Assembly: GCA_012221805.1 (NCBI GenBank)
Contig: CP015195.1
Span: 794,387-858,386 of the forward strand
DNA length: 64,000 nt
DNA from: Pasteurellaceae bacterium RH1A
Lineage (GTDB): Bacteria; Pseudomonadota; Gammaproteobacteria; Enterobacterales; Pasteurellaceae
Direction: 5' to 3'
The notes beneath the pieces are model-generated. The model saw only the letters and a list, made by a program, of their open reading frames with translations. It ran no database searches and was not told the origin of the DNA. Position numbers and translations under genes: made by a program. How positions within the stretch are numbered: the stretch's first letter is position 1; the number at the start of each line of letters is the position of its first letter. Positions 63,070 to 64,000 of the stretch are shown piece after piece.

Positions 63070-64000
63070 ATGCTCAAGCCCTGGACAGACCGTTACCAAG
63101 CCGATCCGCTTCGCCCCAATGATCACCGCTCCCCCTTCCAACGAGATCGGGGCCGGGTCTTGCATTCGGAAGCCTTCCGCTGTTTACAGGCTAAGACCCA
63201 GATCCATGCCGTGGGCGAGGACGATTTCTACCGCACCCGCCTGACCCATTCCCTGGAGGTGGCCCAAATTGGCAGCAGCCTACGGGCAAAATTAGTGGAA
63301 GATGTGGCCGGCTTTCAAGTGGCTGCCCCTGAGCCAGAATTTGCAAATTTCCGGCAAAATCTTACCGCTTTACTGCCCTCCAGAAGCCTGATTGAAACCC
63401 TCTGTTTCGCCCACGACATCGGCCATCCGCCCTTTGGCCATGGGGGCGAAATGGCCCTTAATTACAAAATGCGGGAGCATGGCGGCTTTGAGGGCAATGC
63501 CCAGTCCTTCCGTATTGTGACCCAGTTAGAACCCTATACGCCCAAGTTAGGCATGAACCTGACCCGCCGCACCCTCTTGGGCATTATCAAGTACCCTGCC
63601 CTGCTCTCCCAAACCCAGCCGCAGGCAAGGCAAATCTTGCCTGAAAATCGCTATATTAACCTCCACCATTTCCCAACGGCCAAGGGGATTTATAATAGTG
63701 ATGCCCGCTTTTTTGACTGGGTCTTGGAACCGCTTTCTGTCAGTGATAGGGAGGAATTTTGTCAGGTAGTACAGGCCAATCAGCCGCAAGATCCTAACAA
63801 GACCTGCTATAAATCCCTAGACTGTAGCATTATGGAACTGGCAGACGACATCGCCTACGGGGTGCATGATTTGGAAGATGCTATTGCCGGCGGCATGATC
63901 AGCCCTCAAACCTGGCAGGTGGCTGAAGAGCGACTCAGAAATTGTGCCTCAGACTGGATTCGGAGCAAGCTGCCCGAGCTTTCCCACAAGCTCTTCTCCC
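63070..64000 (+). CDS. dgt: dGTPase-family HD phosphohydrolase (3' end beyond window)
   Basis: The frame from ATG 63070, with AAGGAG upstream, stays open to the window edge (310 codons). It starts [46 protein letters not shown]-domain ligands appear in [30 protein letters not shown] and [17 protein letters not shown]. The N-terminus fits the group of about 440-residue dGTPases, some of which were reported to protect E. coli and Shewanella from phages by depleting dGTP, rather than the 505-residue E. coli Dgt. The physiological role here is not known. Confidence 0.87.
   Translation, partial: MLKPWTDRYQADPLRPNDHRSPFQRDRGRVLHSEAFRCLQAKTQIHAVGEDDFYRTRLTHSLEVAQIGSSLRAKLVEDVAGFQVAAPEPEFANFRQNLTALLPSRSLIETLCFAHDIGHPPFGHGGEMALNYKMREHGGFEGNAQSFRIVTQLEPYTPKLGMNLTRRTLLGIIKYPALLSQTQPQARQILPENRYINLHHFPTAKGIYNSDARFFDWVLEPLSVSDREEFCQVVQANQPQDPNKTCYKSLDCSIMELADDIAYGVHDLEDAIAGGMISPQTWQVAEERLRNCASDWIRSKLPELSHKLFS

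Overview
The window comes from a member of the Pasteurellaceae. Many intergenic gaps carry the uptake signal core ACAAGCGGT, often as an inverted pair that also forms a terminator hairpin. This is the Actinobacillus pleuropneumoniae-type signal, so the genome belongs to the Actinobacillus / Mannheimia / Bibersteinia side of the family. The housekeeping proteins are of Haemophilus/Actinobacillus type. The compact class Id-like ribonucleotide reductase also points towards Actinobacillus. I cannot name the species.

Layout. 1-2419: end of lptA, then lptB, ptsN and rapZ, with no rpoN or hpf between them. 2662-8600: dppA-dppB-dppC-dppD-dppF dipeptide importer with palindromic repeats in three of its gaps. 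8789-13367: an orphan sucrose-type PTS permease, menC, lpxM, a yajG-like lipoprotein, bolA and a tRNA-Ser. 13494-14583: an intact insertion sequence with an 8-bp target duplication. 14651-24930: cstA, a TorD-family chaperone, tyrP, a detached murD-ftsW pair, pcp, an OppA-type binding protein, grpE and nadK. 25064-33467: infC (AUU start), a small acidic protein, rpmI-rplT, sixA, pykA, opsX, and aroF-tyrA with a higBA toxin-antitoxin module between the two. 33528-44731: a FepA-type receptor, zwf, pgl, an accessory block (transporter, tautomerase, racemase, glutaredoxin-like protein, VapD, PIN-like protein) and gnd. 44820-50790: rnhB, nrdB-nrdA, insertion-sequence relics, an unknown membrane protein and a second diverged insertion sequence.

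The most interesting region is 51214-61545, all on the minus strand. It encodes a Slam outer-membrane translocator, two related Slam-type surface lipoproteins, a TonB-dependent receptor, a PqqL/FusC-like M16 protease and a YddA/SbmA-type ABC transporter. This looks like a complete capture, import and digestion pathway for a host protein or peptide. The slam gene starts with six CAAGG repeats, so it is probably phase-variable. With six copies it is out of frame from both upstream ATG codons, which means OFF. The receptor has a one-base frameshift and the protease an in-frame TAG.

Three genes (dppB, pgl and the TonB receptor) are each broken by loss of exactly one G in a G-run. This pattern suggests sequence error at least as much as biology. 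The window ends inside a dGTPase-family gene.
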